A program made the position numbers and the translations under genes. From contig JABSRU010000011.1 in NCBI GenBank assembly GCA_013214965.1, positions 1-64,000 of the forward strand: 64,000 nt of DNA, given 5' to 3'. Shown here piece after piece: positions 53,538 through 63,100 of the stretch; within the stretch, counting starts at the first letter, position 1, and the number at the start of each line of letters is the position of its first letter. This stretch comes from Gammaproteobacteria bacterium. GTDB taxonomy: Bacteria > Pseudomonadota > Gammaproteobacteria > Enterobacterales > Psychrobiaceae. The notes under the pieces were generated by a model that saw nothing but the letters and a program-made list of their open reading frames with translations, did no database searches and had not been told where the DNA came from.

Positions 53538-54827
53538 TTAGAAGAAAGCGTATTTAACCACAAACAATGCAGCCAAAGCGACAACGCTCAGGTTCAAATC
53601 TTTAAAACGACCCGCAAAAACTTTCACTGCCACGTAGCTAATAAAGCCAAACGCAATGCCGTTAGCGATTGAAAAAGTTAATGGCATCATCACCGCAGCG
53701 ACTACGACTGGTACGGCTTCCGTTAAATCTTCCCATTCAATATTGATCAAGCTCGACATCATTAATACTGCGACATAGAATAACGCACCTGCGGTAGCAT
53801 AAGCTGGCACCATGCCTGCTAGTGGCGCAAAGAACAATGCAAGTAAAAATAAAATACCAACCACCACAGCGGTTAAACCGGTGCGACCGCCGGCTGCCAC
53901 GCCTGCGGTGCTTTCAACATAGCTGGTAGTCGTTGAGGTACCAAGCGCAGCTCCGGCCATGGTGGCTGTTGAATCAGCTAATAATGCTTTACCTAAACGT
54001 GGTAATTTACCATTTTCATCCAGTAAGCCACCGCGCTGTGCAACGGCGATCAAAGTACCTGAAGTATCAAATAAATCAACAAATAGAAATGCGAATATGA
54101 CACTAATCATCCCCACTTCAAGGGCACCACTTAAATCCATTTGCATGAAGGTCGGTGCTAATGATGGTGGCATTGAAACAATACCATGGTAAGCGATGTC
54201 ACCGAAGGCAACGCCAAGCACTGTAATGGCTAAAATTGAAATCATGACTGCGCCGTTAATACCGCGATGAGTTAGGCCAACAATAATAAATAAGCCGAGT
54301 GCTGCCATTAGCGCAGGAAAAGTGGTGATATCGCCTAAGGTCACTAAAGTCGCTGGGCTATCAACCACTATCCCGGCATTTTTTAGTGCAATAATCGCTA
54401 AAAATAAGCCAATACCCGCAGCTATACCATAACGTAATGACATTGGGATGCTATCGACAATCCATTCACGAACCTTAAATAAGCTCATAATGACGAATAC
54501 AACGCCAGAAATAAATACGCCACCTAAAGCGACTTCCCAGCTGTAACCCATTTCCATCACGACAGTGTAGGTGAAAAACGCGTTTAAACCCATGCCTGGC
54601 GCTAAAGCGATAGGGTAATTAGCAACAAAACCCATAATAAAACAACCAATAGCTGCCGCTAAACAGGTTGCAACAAAGACTGATCCATTGTCCATTCCCG
54701 CAGCTTCTAACATCGACGGGTTAACAAAAATAATGTATGCCATGGTCAGGAAGGTGGTGATCCCGGCTATGATTTCGGTTTTAACATTAGTTTCGTGTTC
54801 TCGTAACTGAAACAGTTTTTGTAACAT
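53538..54827 (-). CDS. NCS2-family purine permease (AzgA-like)
   Basis: About 429 residues with some 12-14 transmembrane segments. AzgA/GhxP signatures are TEIIAGITTFLTMAYIIFVN near the start, GLNAFFTYTVVMEMGYSWEV, LFVDLFDTSGTLIAVAQRGG and GTSTTTSYVESTAGVAAGGR. The family imports adenine, guanine or hypoxanthine with protons. The start at 54827 (MLQKLFQLREHETNV) matches the family; the frame extends to a TTG at 54854, but this adds nine residues without support. Only GGAG at a long distance precedes it. A short palindrome upstream (separate entry) could be a regulatory site. Confidence 0.9.
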   Translation of the reverse strand: MLQKLFQLREHETNVKTEIIAGITTFLTMAYIIFVNPSMLEAAGMDNGSVFVATCLAAAIGCFIMGFVANYPIALAPGMGLNAFFTYTVVMEMGYSWEVALGGVFISGVVFVIMSLFKVREWIVDSIPMSLRYGIAAGIGLFLAIIALKNAGIVVDSPATLVTLGDITTFPALMAALGLFIIVGLTHRGINGAVMISILAITVLGVAFGDIAYHGIVSMPPSLAPTFMQMDLSGALEVGMISVIFAFLFVDLFDTSGTLIAVAQRGGLLDENGKLPRLGKALLADSTATMAGAALGTSTTTSYVESTAGVAAGGRTGLTAVVVGILFLLALFFAPLAGMVPAYATAGALFYVAVLMMSSLINIEWEDLTEAVPVVVAAVMMPLTFSIANGIAFGFISYVAVKVFAGRFKDLNLSVVALAALFVVKYAFF

Positions 54828-54848
54828 GTGTAAAAATACTCCGCTTGA

Positions 54849-54863
54849 TGCCAATTGTTGGCA
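54849..54863. promoter_or_regulatory. Short palindrome upstream of the purine permease gene
   Basis: TGCCAA-TTG-TTGGCA is a perfect inverted repeat with a 3-bp centre, 22-36 bp upstream of the chosen start. It lies just after a TATAATT-like stretch, so it may be an operator. No regulator is assigned and chance is possible. Confidence 0.35.
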
Positions 54864-54971
54864 TATAATTTAGCGCGCGATTATGCGGTCTCGCTCACGT
54901 TTTTTCAAGCATTACTGATGAAAACTTTATCTTTATCACATATTTTAAGTTTTTTATAATCTATCAAGTGA

Positions 54972-56351
54972 CTAGATCTCATTGGTCTGTTTTCGAAATG
55001 ACTCCGGCTGTAAATGGTGTCGATTAAGTAATTTATAAAATTCTGTTCTGTTACGGTTGGCAATTTTGGCTGCTTGCGAGACATTGCCAGCGGTGAGTTT
55101 GAGTAGCTTTGATAGATAATCTAACTCAAATTGGTCTCGAGCTTCTTGAAAAGAAAGAAAATTATTGGTTTTGTTGCGCAGGGCATTAGCGATTAAGTCA
55201 ACACTGATTAAACTATCTGTTGCTAGTGCAACGCTGTGCTCTATTACATTTTGTAATTGACGAATATTACCAGGCCATGGCGCGCTAATCAGTAGCTCCA
55301 TCGCTTGCTGGGTAAATCCGCTAATATCATAGTCTGAGTTTTTGAGGGTGTTGGCCAAAAAATGCTGTGCTAGCAAAGGAATATCTTCGCGGCGATTCGC
55401 TAAGCTGGGTAATTCAAGTTCCACCACATTCAAGCGGTAGTATAAGTCTTCTCGAAATGTTTTATCGATAATCGCTTGCAGTAAATTCTTATGAGTTGCA
55501 GAAATAATTCGGACATCGGTGGCAATAGATTTAGTACTGCCAACCGGTCGTATTTCCTTTTCTTGTAAAGCTCTTAATAACTTCACCTGAAAGTTCATTG
55601 GCATATCACCAATTTCATCCAGAAAAAGCGTCCCGCCGTTAGTGGCTTCAAACAATCCAATATGATTTGTTTGGGCACCTGTAAATGCGCCTTTGACATG
55701 GCCAAATAACTCTGACTCGAGTAATGCTTCAGGAATTGCGGCACAGTTTATAGCGGTAAATGGTTTCTTTGAACGAGGGCTCGCCCGATGAATTGCTTTT
55801 GCTAATAGCTCTTTACCAGTTCCACTTTCGCTAGATATTAATAAACTGAAATCTGTTTTTGCGACTTGTAATGTTTGTTGAATTAACGCGTTCATCACCG
55901 TGCTGCGGCTAATAATATCGCTACGCCAATAATCACTATCTGCTTGATCGCTATCATTCATCGGTGTGGGCTGTAAGCGAATAGCTTGTTCCACAGTATT
56001 GAGTAGTTCTTGGCTTTCAAAAGGCTTAGTCAAAAAGCTAAAGACCCCTTGTTTAGTCGCATTGATAGCATCCGGAATCGTGCCATGGGCCGTCATGATA
56101 ATCACGGGGATATTGGGGTATTGCTGGCGCACTTTTTCAAATAAAGCCATGCCATCCATTTCATCCATCCGTAAATCACTGATCACCAGTTGGGGGTTAA
56201 AACTGGTTAAAATACCTAAGGCCATTTTAGCACTTGAAGCAGATTGCACCTGGTAGCCAGCTGCCGACAACCTGATGCCCAATAAGCGTAATAAACTAGG
56301 GTCATCATCAACGATTAAAATTTTCTCGACTTGATGTTGTGGTGAGGTCAT
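54972..56351 (-). CDS. glrR: Sigma-54-dependent response regulator GlrR (QseF)
   Basis: A 459-residue NtrC-type activator. The receiver domain (about residues 10-125) has the phospho-Asp in [20 protein letters not shown] and the conserved Lys in FLTKPFES. The AAA+ domain (about 147-375) has Walker [41 protein letters not shown] with the GAFTGA sigma-54 contact, and Walker [12 protein letters not shown]. The C-terminal HTH reads [20 protein letters not shown]. The three-gene order glrK-qseG-glrR matches Escherichia coli. A TGTC-N10-GACA site and sigma-54 promoter across the intergenic region from glrK give it an obvious local target. Confidence 0.95.
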   Translation of the reverse strand: MTSPQHQVEKILIVDDDPSLLRLLGIRLSAAGYQVQSASSAKMALGILTSFNPQLVISDLRMDEMDGMALFEKVRQQYPNIPVIIMTAHGTIPDAINATKQGVFSFLTKPFESQELLNTVEQAIRLQPTPMNDSDQADSDYWRSDIISRSTVMNALIQQTLQVAKTDFSLLISSESGTGKELLAKAIHRASPRSKKPFTAINCAAIPEALLESELFGHVKGAFTGAQTNHIGLFEATNGGTLFLDEIGDMPMNFQVKLLRALQEKEIRPVGSTKSIATDVRIISATHKNLLQAIIDKTFREDLYYRLNVVELELPSLANRREDIPLLAQHFLANTLKNSDYDISGFTQQAMELLISAPWPGNIRQLQNVIEHSVALATDSLISVDLIANALRNKTNNFLSFQEARDQFELDYLSKLLKLTAGNVSQAAKIANRNRTEFYKLLNRHHLQPESFRKQTNEI

Positions 56352-56926
56352 TGCGGGTCGGTCCCATGGTTATTAATATTGAGCTCAATGGTTTTCAATT
56401 GCTGCAATTGCAATTTTAGTAAACTAAGTTGTTCGTTTAATGAGCTTAGCTGGACATTTAGCTGATTGATGGTATTTGTTTGTTGTGCGAGTTGTGCAAT
56501 GTTGCGGTCGTTGACTAAATCTTGACCAATTAGCTTTTGAAACAGTAAAATCTGTTGATTAAGTTGATCTCTTAATACCGTTAGTAATGCGATATCTGAA
56601 TTGTTCATTTCAAAATATTGGCTATTATCGAATTGATATTTATTAAGAATTGTTTTTGCTGTGTAAGGATTGTGTATCGAGGAATTGGGCAAACTATGAA
56701 TCATTAATAACTTTATATTACTGTCGAACTCTTCGCTATTAAGCCGTTTTTGCTGGTGTATTTCCGTTAATAGTTGTTCGTTACTGAGCTTTTTAAGGCC
56801 TAAGTAATATTGACCATAGTTTGTCGGTGTGATGATCTGAATGATCTCAGTTTCTTTGTTCGGTGATGAAATATGTTGGCAAGCCGTTAAACAAAACAGG
56901 GTTAATGTGATTAATAGGTACTTCAT
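56348..56926 (-). CDS. qseG: QseG-like outer-membrane lipoprotein
   Basis: A 192-residue lipoprotein. The signal ends in a lipobox LTAC with Cys16 (LITLTLFCLTACQHISSP). The rest is mostly alpha-helical and Gln/Leu-rich, with a C-terminal coiled coil (LAQQTNTINQLNVQLSSLNE and so on). Its sequence is poorly conserved, so the name depends on position between glrK and glrR, where QseG sits in enteric bacteria. It overlaps both neighbours by 4 nt (ATGA-type), so all three are translated together. In Escherichia coli QseG contacts the kinase in the periplasm. Confidence 0.8.
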   Translation of the reverse strand: MKYLLITLTLFCLTACQHISSPNKETEIIQIITPTNYGQYYLGLKKLSNEQLLTEIHQQKRLNSEEFDSNIKLLMIHSLPNSSIHNPYTAKTILNKYQFDNSQYFEMNNSDIALLTVLRDQLNQQILLFQKLIGQDLVNDRNIAQLAQQTNTINQLNVQLSSLNEQLSLLKLQLQQLKTIELNINNHGTDPQ

Positions 56927-58341
56927 TGTTCTTCTCCTTGCTGAAAGGCTCTTGGTAGAGTGATAGCCATGGTTGTACCCGTTGGCCCACTGGTGTAACT
57001 GTTGATAGATATATCGCCATTCAAACGCATTAATAGCTCTTTGACGATAGTTAACCCTAAACCACTGCCTTTTATTTTTGAATGTTGTGGTGGTGCACCT
57101 TGATAAAATGCATCGAAAACAAATTGTTGAGCCTCTAATGATATCCCTGTTCCTTGGTCCGATATCGATAATGTTAATTGTTGTTTGGTGATTGAACTAG
57201 CAATGGTGATGGTGCCGTTAGGCGGAGAATATTTGATGGCATTAGAAATTAGGTTTTCTAAGATCACCGTCAGTTGTTTACCATTACAGTATAAACCAAT
57301 TGGCGTGAGCTGTTTGCTCATGGTGATATTTTTGCTTTTAATATCTAAAATGTGCTGAGCGACAACTTGTTCGATGATGGGTGATAAGGGCATTTTTTCG
57401 CGATCTTGGAGGCTAGTGGAATCGAGCACGATATTAAAATCAAGTAAGGCTTCAATCAATTGCTGCAGACGTTTGACGCTTGATTTGATGATGGTACAAA
57501 TTTCTTGCTGTGATTGATTGAGCGTTCCAACACTGTTGTCATAGAGTAACTCGACACCTTCTCGAATCGCCGCCAGTGGTGTTTTTAATTCGTGAGAGGT
57601 ATGACGAATAAAGCTCGATTTTTGCAGCTCTAAAGCATGTAGTCTAGTGCGCATTATTTCCAAGGCATTGGCAATTTCACTGATCTCATTTGAACCACTA
57701 ACTATCATCGTTTGCTCAAAGTTACCATGGGCTAATGATTGGATTTGTTTGGTTAATTTTTTTAATGGTGTGGTGATTAAATAGATAAACAAAATAGAAA
57801 TAAGTAAAGAAATCGGAATAATAATCAAAGTTTTAAGGATGTTAAGACTCACGAGTTCGGCGGATAGTTTTATATCCTGTGCCTTGCTATTAATTATTCG
57901 GCTGGTGTGTTGATCTATTTGTCTGTTTAATTGAGCTAGTTGTCGAAATTTATTTTGCAACTGCGCCAAGGTTACTGGATGACTCTGGCTCTCGCCTTGC
58001 GTCATTAATTGCACGGTTGAGTTGGTTAAATGATTAAACTCAGTCGTTAACTTAGACAGTTGGCGGTTTGACTTCTTTTGCTGATACATCACTAAAATAT
58101 CAGGTATTTCGAGCGAGAGTTTGATGAAATTTTGTTTTAATTCCTCATCATTTAACACCAAAAATTGGCTCGCAGAACGTTCCATTTTTTTTAAAGTGTC
58201 GATTAGTTCGCTATTAATCTGGGTTAGTTTTGCTACTTGAAAAATAGCATTGGTACTTTTTATTGATAACATATTGATTTGGCTAGCACTATAAAACAGC
58301 CCCATCATTAATGGCAGTGCCACTAAGGCAAAGCCGAGCAA
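56923..58341 (-). CDS. glrK: Sensor histidine kinase GlrK (QseE)
   Basis: At least 472 residues. One transmembrane segment is at the N-terminus, then a periplasmic helical domain (about residues 25-165), a second transmembrane segment (TLIIIPISLLISILFIYLIT) and a HAMP domain. HisKA has the phospho-His in FIRHTSHELKTPLAAIREGV (about 245-264). HATPase has NLISNAIKYSPPNGTI, DQGTGISLE and GSGLGLTIVKELLMRL. It phosphorylates GlrR. The only in-frame starts are a TTG at 58341 with no ribosome site, which leaves almost no cytosolic residues, and an ATT at 58386 preceded by GGGGAA. The true start may be the ATT, giving about 487 residues. Confidence 0.9.
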   Translation of the reverse strand: MLGFALVALPLMMGLFYSASQINMLSIKSTNAIFQVAKLTQINSELIDTLKKMERSASQFLVLNDEELKQNFIKLSLEIPDILVMYQQKKSNRQLSKLTTEFNHLTNSTVQLMTQGESQSHPVTLAQLQNKFRQLAQLNRQIDQHTSRIINSKAQDIKLSAELVSLNILKTLIIIPISLLISILFIYLITTPLKKLTKQIQSLAHGNFEQTMIVSGSNEISEIANALEIMRTRLHALELQKSSFIRHTSHELKTPLAAIREGVELLYDNSVGTLNQSQQEICTIIKSSVKRLQQLIEALLDFNIVLDSTSLQDREKMPLSPIIEQVVAQHILDIKSKNITMSKQLTPIGLYCNGKQLTVILENLISNAIKYSPPNGTITIASSITKQQLTLSISDQGTGISLEAQQFVFDAFYQGAPPQHSKIKGSGLGLTIVKELLMRLNGDISINSYTSGPTGTTMAITLPRAFQQGEEQ

Positions 58342-58459
58342 TGTTAGTTTTTTGATGGAGATATTAGTGAGAGTAAAGCTTTTAATGTTATTCCCCGTGT
58401 TAACAATTTCCTATAATGATAAGGTGGATTAAACGTGATTTTTGATGGAATATCAATCA

Positions 58460-58477
58460 TGTCTCAATTTGGAGACA
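58460..58477 (+). promoter_or_regulatory. Candidate GlrR binding site
   Basis: TGTCTCAATTTGGAGACA fits TGTC-N10-GACA, the published GlrR target motif, with perfect 6-bp symmetrical arms. It lies about 180 bp upstream of the sigma-54 promoter, in the distance range of enhancer sites, and between glrK and the EF-hand gene. Confidence 0.7.
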
Positions 58478-58568
58478 GTCTATGATGACAGCAAAAAATT
58501 ATATAAGATTATGATTTTTATTGTTTATCTTGATGATTGTCAGTTGTTTTTATTTTTACTAAAAATAA

Positions 58569-58588
58569 CTGTTGTCAAATGGCAACAG
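58569..58588. promoter_or_regulatory. Inverted repeat in the EF-hand gene upstream region
   Basis: CTGTTG-TCAAATGG-CAACAG is a perfect 6-bp inverted repeat with an 8-bp centre, lying 51 bp before the -24 element of the sigma-54 promoter. It also contains a TGTC. It may be a second, weaker activator site or an accessory-protein site. Confidence 0.4.
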
Positions 58589-58638
58589 AATAGTTGTTGC
58601 GTAATATTTAAAGTGTTTATTATCAGTTGGTTACTAGT

Positions 58639-58655
58639 TGGCACAGAGGTTGCAT
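58639..58655 (+). promoter_or_regulatory. Sigma-54 (-24/-12) promoter
   Basis: TGGCACAGAGGTTGCAT matches TGGCAC-N5-TTGCW at every conserved base. GG and GC are 10 bp apart as required. Transcription should start near 58666, about 32 bp before the EF-hand gene start. It is the only such site I found in the region. Confidence 0.85.
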
Positions 58656-58697
58656 TTTCGAGGGAGATATAACATAACTAATAGATAAGGAAGTAAC

Positions 58698-59099
58698 ATG
58701 AAAAATATCTTAAAAATCACGGCCACCTCATTATTATTAATATCAGCGAGTTCAGTGTTAACAATCAATGCGAATGAGTTGACCAACGTTGCGCAAGAGG
58801 CCAAAGTGGCATCAGAGCTTAAAGTGACACAAGAGTCTAAAGCTATAAAAAATTCGGCCGCTGTTGAATTGAAAAAATTGGATTCACTGGAAATCCAGCC
58901 TGTTAAGCAGTTATCTTTCAAAGATATTATCAAAAACTTAGACACTGACCAGAGCGGGACGCTAAGTTGGTCAGAAGTGAAAAACTCTGATGATGAGCTA
59001 CTACAAAATGCATTTAGCAAAATTGATCTCGATAAAGATGCCGAAATCACCGAGTTTGAGTTCAACACCTTTTTAGAACCAGTACAAATACAGAGCTAA
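58698..59099 (+). CDS. Secreted EF-hand protein
   Basis: A 133-residue protein. A signal peptide covers about residues 1-26 (MKNILKITATSLLLISASSV). The linker is Lys/Glu-rich. Two EF-hand loops lie in the C-terminal half: DTDQSGTLSWSE (about 82-93) and DLDKDAEITEFE (about 110-121), each with Asp or Glu at most calcium positions; the second lacks the Gly at position 6. It is probably periplasmic or secreted and calcium-binding. It has a perfect sigma-54 promoter, and the GlrR-type site upstream makes it a likely member of the GlrKR regulon. The partner and process are unknown. Confidence 0.85.
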   Translation: MKNILKITATSLLLISASSVLTINANELTNVAQEAKVASELKVTQESKAIKNSAAVELKKLDSLEIQPVKQLSFKDIIKNLDTDQSGTLSWSEVKNSDDELLQNAFSKIDLDKDAEITEFEFNTFLEPVQIQS

Positions 59100-59108
59100 C
59101 TCGATCCT

Positions 59109-59138
59109 CCCGTAATCAATTAGTAAAATGATTACGGG
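59109..59138. other. Hairpin after the EF-hand gene
   Basis: The stem CCCGTAATCA / TGATTACGGG (59109-59118 and 59129-59138) has a 10-nt loop but no U-run after it. It may limit readthrough into the next gene, or stabilise the mRNA end. Confidence 0.6.
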
Positions 59139-59172
59139 AATAATAACAATCGCACTTAATAAAGGTGAAGCG

Positions 59173-59508
59173 ATGAAAGATATTATGTCTCGTTATGTTG
59201 AAATAGACGGTTGGATATTTGAAATAAAAATGGTGCGGGCAATTAGAGCCGATACTTACGGAAAACCCTATAATGCCATTGCAAATATATCGATTAATAA
59301 TGATAAAGGTTACATTGATGGCCTAATGACCAATGAAAATGATGATTTTGGTCGAGAAGATTTTCAGACCTTTGTGAAGTTTTCGCAACAAATTGGCTTG
59401 TCACAAGTGCAATTTGATCGCTATAAGAATAATAAAAAGCGCTCAGTTACGGTCGATGTTCCACCACTGCCAGCAGAATTTCCTAAGTTAAAACTGGTAC
59501 AAAATTAA
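59173..59508 (+). CDS. Small hypothetical cytosolic protein
   Basis: A 111-residue protein I do not recognise. It is soluble, without a signal peptide or membrane segment. Regions of note are RYVEIDGWIFEIKMVRAIRA (about residues 7-26), NISINNDKGYIDGLMTNEND and the tail VTVDVPPLPAEFPKLKLVQ. The start at 59173 follows AAAGGTGAA; the ATG at 59128 overlaps the hairpin and adds 15 unsupported residues. It could share transcription with the EF-hand gene 74 nt upstream, through the hairpin. Function unknown. Confidence 0.65.
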   Translation: MKDIMSRYVEIDGWIFEIKMVRAIRADTYGKPYNAIANISINNDKGYIDGLMTNENDDFGREDFQTFVKFSQQIGLSQVQFDRYKNNKKRSVTVDVPPLPAEFPKLKLVQN

Positions 59509-59545
59509 AAAAGGCGAGCATCAACATGCCCGCCCTTAGTTTTGT
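59508..59545. terminator. Imperfect hairpin terminator between convergent genes
   Basis: GGCG-A-GCAT / ATGC-C-CGCC (59513-59521 and 59526-59534) with a CAAC loop and one mismatch, an A-run on the left and TTAGTTTTG on the right. It lies between the hypothetical gene and the cohesin-like gene. Confidence 0.6.
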
Positions 59546-59557
59546 TAACTAAATTTA

Positions 59558-60163
59558 TTACTTAATCATACGTCTAACTTGAACCAGCATTAAACCCACT
59601 AGGATTAATGCAACTGACGTTGGTTCCGGTATCGCTGTCGCTCCTGATGTTGTAATAAAGCTAGTGCTATTACTTTGAATATCAGTTAAAGCAGTACCAA
59701 TGTCATTACCAGTAGCGATGTTATTTAAGCTAAATAAACCTGAGCCGACATTGATGATGTCAAAGTTAATCGAGGCTAAAGTAAATTTACTGATCCCGTC
59801 TTGTAAAACCAGTAGCTCATCATAAAGTAAATAGCTCAATTCAAAGATATTTAAGATCCCTGAAGCAGTCACATTATCTAGTTGTAAACTATCTAAACCG
59901 TCTCCTAGTTTCTCACCAAACGACAATGAGTCAAAAGATAGCAAACTGTTATCAAACATCAGGTCAAGTTCAAAGTCGGCAATTAACGAAGTAAAGCCAA
60001 TGCTGTCTTTTTCAATATCAGACACCACCAGGTTGGCCGTTAACGTTTGACCAACATTGAAGTCTGTTTGATCTAGCTCGATAGAGAACAGTGTCGCATT
60101 CACTGAGCTGGCAAACATTACCGACAGTAGTAAACCTGAGATAATTTTAATGGTATTTTTCAT
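59558..60163 (-). CDS. Cohesin-like protein with PEP-CTERM anchor
   Basis: A 201-residue exported protein. The signal peptide ends near SSVNA (residue 23). The middle is a cohesin/carbohydrate-module-like beta-sandwich: FSIELDQTDFNVGQTLTANL, LDLMFDNSLLSFDSLSFGEK and KFTLASINFDIINVGSGLFS follow the family layout (N-V-G-Q, L-x-Y/F-D-x-x-x-L, L-A-x-I-x-F). The C-terminus is a PEP-CTERM sorting signal: Pro-Glu-Pro in AIPEPTSVALILVGLMLVQV and then RRMIK. Exosortase would process this and retain or release the protein at the surface. It lies 35 bp downstream of a dockerin-bearing nuclease gene on the same strand. Confidence 0.78.
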   Translation of the reverse strand: MKNTIKIISGLLLSVMFASSVNATLFSIELDQTDFNVGQTLTANLVVSDIEKDSIGFTSLIADFELDLMFDNSLLSFDSLSFGEKLGDGLDSLQLDNVTASGILNIFELSYLLYDELLVLQDGISKFTLASINFDIINVGSGLFSLNNIATGNDIGTALTDIQSNSTSFITTSGATAIPEPTSVALILVGLMLVQVRRMIK

Positions 60164-60198
60164 TATTTTTCCTTAACAAATATTGTTATCAATCGATA

Positions 60199-63100
60199 TT
60201 AGTTGGTTGCACAACGTCTGCGAGTACACAGCTTAGTCATGGCACGGAGATCTCGAGTATTAACCCGTTGATCATGGTTAAAGTCATATTCGTTACCAAA
60301 AACTTCACCGCGACGTAATCCGATTGAGAATAAGCGAATGTCACTGCGGTCAACATCATTGTCGTTATCTAAATCACCCAATAGTACTGAAGTGGCTGGT
60401 TGTAGGTCTAAGGTAATAACCACTGGATCATGATCCGAGGCACGATAGGCATCGTTGCCATAGAAGGTGTCAAGTTGTTGCGCTGATTTATATTCGGTGT
60501 TGTAATCGAAAATTCGCGGTTCATCAGCATTGATGTGCCATACCGTAGTATCAACGATTTGTACTGCTAACTCAGATGATGCTAATGCATGATCTAGGTA
60601 GCCCATTTCACCTTGATAAGCATATGAATAAGCCGCGCGGCCAAGATGAGTGGTTAACAAGTTTTTGAAACCAGCATCAGTAATAGTATTGATAGGATCT
60701 TCTTTACCGTAGGCATTTAAATCGCCAATGATTAAGAAATCTTGATCATTACTTTGGGTCGGATCAGTCGCTAACCATGACACTAAAGTTGTCGCAGCTT
60801 GCGTTCGCATGGTATTCCAACAACCTTGACCATCTCGCTGATCTTGGTTAGTGCCTGTCGCACGACTACAACTGCCTTTCGATTTAAAGTGGTTGACAGC
60901 GACGGTCAGTACCTGATCATTACTTAGCTGTTTAAAACTTTGTGCTAGCGGTTGACGATTACCGTAATCAAAAGGTGTTTGGGTAGTGGTTACTGCTTCA
61001 CCCATTGGCATCACTTTGCTTGGCTGATAAATTAAACCAACAGCAATCGCGTCAGATCCTAAGGTCGCTTGATTGTAACTCACATAGGCGTAGTTATTGC
61101 TGCCTTGTCTGCTGTTAAGCTCATTAACCAGTGTGGCAATGGCTGAATCAGCACCGTAGCCATCATTTTCAATTTCCATTAAGCCAATGATATCAGCGTT
61201 AATGCTTAAAATAGCAGACACTATTTTGTCGCTTTGACGGTTAAATTCTTCCACGGTATGAGCACCACGAGCGGTTGGAAAACCACCTTCATTACCGTCA
61301 CCGTTGAAATAGTTTAAGACATTAAAGCTTGCAATTTTTAAGCTACCATTGCTTAAGCTTGGTTGTGGCGTGCGTGCGTTACTTGTGACAAACGTCGGTG
61401 TTTGGGTTGGTAAAACTCTAAAATCACCAAAACTGTAATCAATAATACCGCTAAGTTCAATCACCGAATCTCCTAAACGCACGGTATTTTGATGGCTTAA
61501 AGAAGGCACTGGAAATGCAATAATATCTGGGTTTTGACGGCTGTTTAGGTCATCAAGCAATATCTTATTTCGGCTATTTTTGTCTGCTAAGGCAATCGCC
61601 TGTGCTGAACCTGCTTTAAAGATATTAGTTGGCTTAATTAAACGACCTTGCGATAACGTTAACTGACCAAAACGCGCTAGATTATAAGTATCAGTAACGC
61701 TTAGCTCGTCATTAAAGTGAACTAACATTCCTTCAACCGATTCAAAATCGCTTGTTTGAGATATTGGTAAACTAACCGCTGTTACAGTAATCGGATCTAC
61801 GCTACCACAATCAAGCGCAGCCACGGTGGTGCTTAGTTGAGTACGACTGTAGAATTCTTTGACTTCACCAATAACACGTACTTGATGACCAATCGTTGGA
61901 TAAGTGCTTATGTCAGCATGATGAACAAAAATAGCTTCTGATGATGCTTGATTATCATCGTAGTCATTAAGTTCTTCTTGGACAAAGTAACCGCTTAAAT
62001 GTGGCATTGTTGCGCTCACTACACCTTCGATGGTGTGTGTTTGAGCGACCATTGTTGACGCAAAATCAGTGCCTTGGATCGCATGGATTTTGGTTGCAGG
62101 ATCATCACATTGACCAATTTCAAGCACTGGCTCAGTCGGTTCGATAGGGTCTGGCGTGGTATCCGCTTGATGGCTACCCAAGAAGCTAAAGGTATTCTTA
62201 GGATGAGTTAACCACTGAGCATCAACGTCAAAACCTACTGTGCGATCGGTATTTCCGGCGGTCACTGATGATTTTCTAACGAACGTTTTGTCTTTACCCC
62301 ATTTGATTTTAACGCCAAATACGCCGACAAAATCGATCACCTGATCATTCTTAACCAGTTCAAAGTAGTCATCACCATTAAAGTTAATCGCGCTAGCAAC
62401 TTGATCGATTAAATCACTTGGTGCGAATTTTTTATGGCCCAATACCAGTACATCACCGGCGGCTAATTCACCGGATAATTGATTGGTGGTTGAAGCACTA
62501 GTGGCACCATTGGCATACATTTTAATACTGTAATCACTTAATGAAACACTGAGTGATGTTGGGTTATATATCTCAATCGCTTTGTTGAAAGAGCTGCCTT
62601 CAACATATTCAGAAATAAATAACTCGTCGCCATTACCTGGGGTTGGTGTTGGAGTCGGTTCTGGCGTTGGCTCGGGTGTAGGCTCGGGATCTGGCGTGCC
62701 AGTATTAGAACAATCGTTAGTAAAAACTTGATCAATCCATTCTGGATGATCAATAAACGGATTACGATTGCCTTGGAACTCATAAATGGCATTATTACGA
62801 TTTAGCTCGAAATCACTGACAGGATCGGCATTGCTCCATGCTAATAGAGTACATATTTTACCTAGCTTAGCATCGCCAACACTGGTGATGTGATTGACTA
62901 ACGTTAAATCTGGAGTTGAACCATCATTGCCGTTGTAACGTACATCCATATAAAACAAGATTCGGGCGATATCACCTTTAACATTGTTATTGGGCTCAAA
63001 TGAGTCTGAATCGACCCGATTTTGTGGCGCTTCACTTAAAGGAGTGTCACTTAAATCAAAATCTAAATTACCTCGAGCTGAATTAACTGAAATATCTGAA

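Noticed and set aside
54860-54971. Purine riboswitch before the NCS2 gene
   Set aside because: No three-way-junction pairing or conserved loop sequence could be found; only a short palindrome is visible.
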